Under the pieces are notes generated by a model that worked only from the letters and a program-made list of their open reading frames with translations, ran no database searches and was not told where the DNA came from. A DNA stretch of 64,000 bases, from the NCBI GenBank assembly GCA_022578605.1, contig MU394082.1:362097-426096 (forward strand). The letters are read 5' to 3'. Position numbers and translations under genes: made by a program. Origin of the DNA: Camillea tinctor (taxonomy: Eukaryota; Ascomycota; Sordariomycetes; Xylariales; Xylariaceae). Shown piece after piece: positions 63,697-64,000 of the stretch; positions within the stretch are counted from its first letter, which is position 1, and the number at the start of each line of letters is the position of its first letter.

Positions 63697-63900
63697 TAAC
63701 AGTATTTAGGAGTTATGGAGCCTAACCAGCTTTCATACCATTATATAAAAAAACAGCATAGAGGTTAGTCACCCTCCATACCATTTGAAAAATATGGAAG
63801 CAGAGGCACACTTTCTGGTTATGGAGGCACATTTTTTAGTGTGGAGGCACATTTTTTGTATAAAAACCACTCTGGTTAGAGCAAATTAACCCATAAACTT
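63697..63900 (+). repeat. Outer telomere-adjacent repeat copy
   Basis: Abuts the telomere and is far less AT-biased than the inner copy. It contains a tandem of a 17-bp word (variants of GTGGAGGCACATTTTTT) at about 63795-63858. Confidence 0.75.
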
Positions 63901-64000
63901 AACCCTAGGGTTAGGGTTAGGGTTAGGGTTAGGGTTAGGGTTAGGGTTAGGGTTAGGGTTAGGGTTAGGGTTAGGGTTAGGGTTAGGGTTAGGGTTAGGG
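63901..64000 (+). repeat. Telomere, (TTAGGG)15
   Basis: Fifteen exact TTAGGG units from 63911 to 64000, preceded by AGGG (63907-63910) and one inverted half-unit AACCCT (63901-63906). The G-rich strand runs 5' to 3' towards the window end, as at a right chromosome end. Confidence 0.98.

Overview
This is the right-hand end of a chromosome of a filamentous ascomycete (Pezizomycotina). The window ends in 15 exact TTAGGG units. Genes carry short introns (about 45-150 bp) with GT..AG borders and CTAAC/CTRAC-like branch points. The protein set is typical of moulds: Zn2Cys6 regulators, TRI12- and DHA2-type transporters, a NACHT-ankyrin protein, and a P450. Several broken genes show C-to-T type decay, as expected from repeat-induced point mutation (RIP). 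Sordariomycetes is a guess; no species is recognised.

Layout. (1) 0-28 kb is core-like and sparse: an EDEM-type GH47 mannosidase (45-3319, minus), an isolated Myb/SANT-like regulator (10566-12549, minus) inside about 20 kb without any other convincing gene, and a Leu3-like zinc-cluster regulator (25597-27979, minus). A 10-N assembly gap with duplicated low-quality flanks sits upstream of the last. (2) 28.8-34.1 kb is a decay zone: a TA-flanked MITE, a TPR pseudogene interrupted by a 131-bp solo LTR with perfect target duplications, and a short-chain-dehydrogenase-like pseudogene with four in-frame stops. (3) 34.2-46.8 kb is a compact four-gene cluster: CocE/NonD hydrolase, TRI12-type transporter, Zn2Cys6 regulator and, divergent from the regulator, a PHBH-type FAD monooxygenase. 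All four can be assembled into full-length reading frames. This looks like a substrate-inducible module that takes up or exports, de-esterifies and hydroxylates an aromatic compound. (4) 47.5-53.7 kb holds an unrecognised broken gene followed by an intact 1311-residue NACHT-ankyrin STAND (NLR-like) protein. (5) 54.3-61.4 kb holds a membrane-protein remnant, a P450 pseudogene, an intact DHA2 multidrug transporter and an intact thioesterase-like gene, which reads as the remains of a secondary-metabolism locus. (6) 61.4-64 kb is extremely AT-rich subtelomere. It has two copies of a telomere-adjacent repeat (the inner one mutated almost only by transitions), a large palindrome, a 21-bp tandem array, and the telomere.

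Exon borders were derived by eye from splice consensus, reading frame and family conservation. Those flagged as uncertain should be checked against transcripts.
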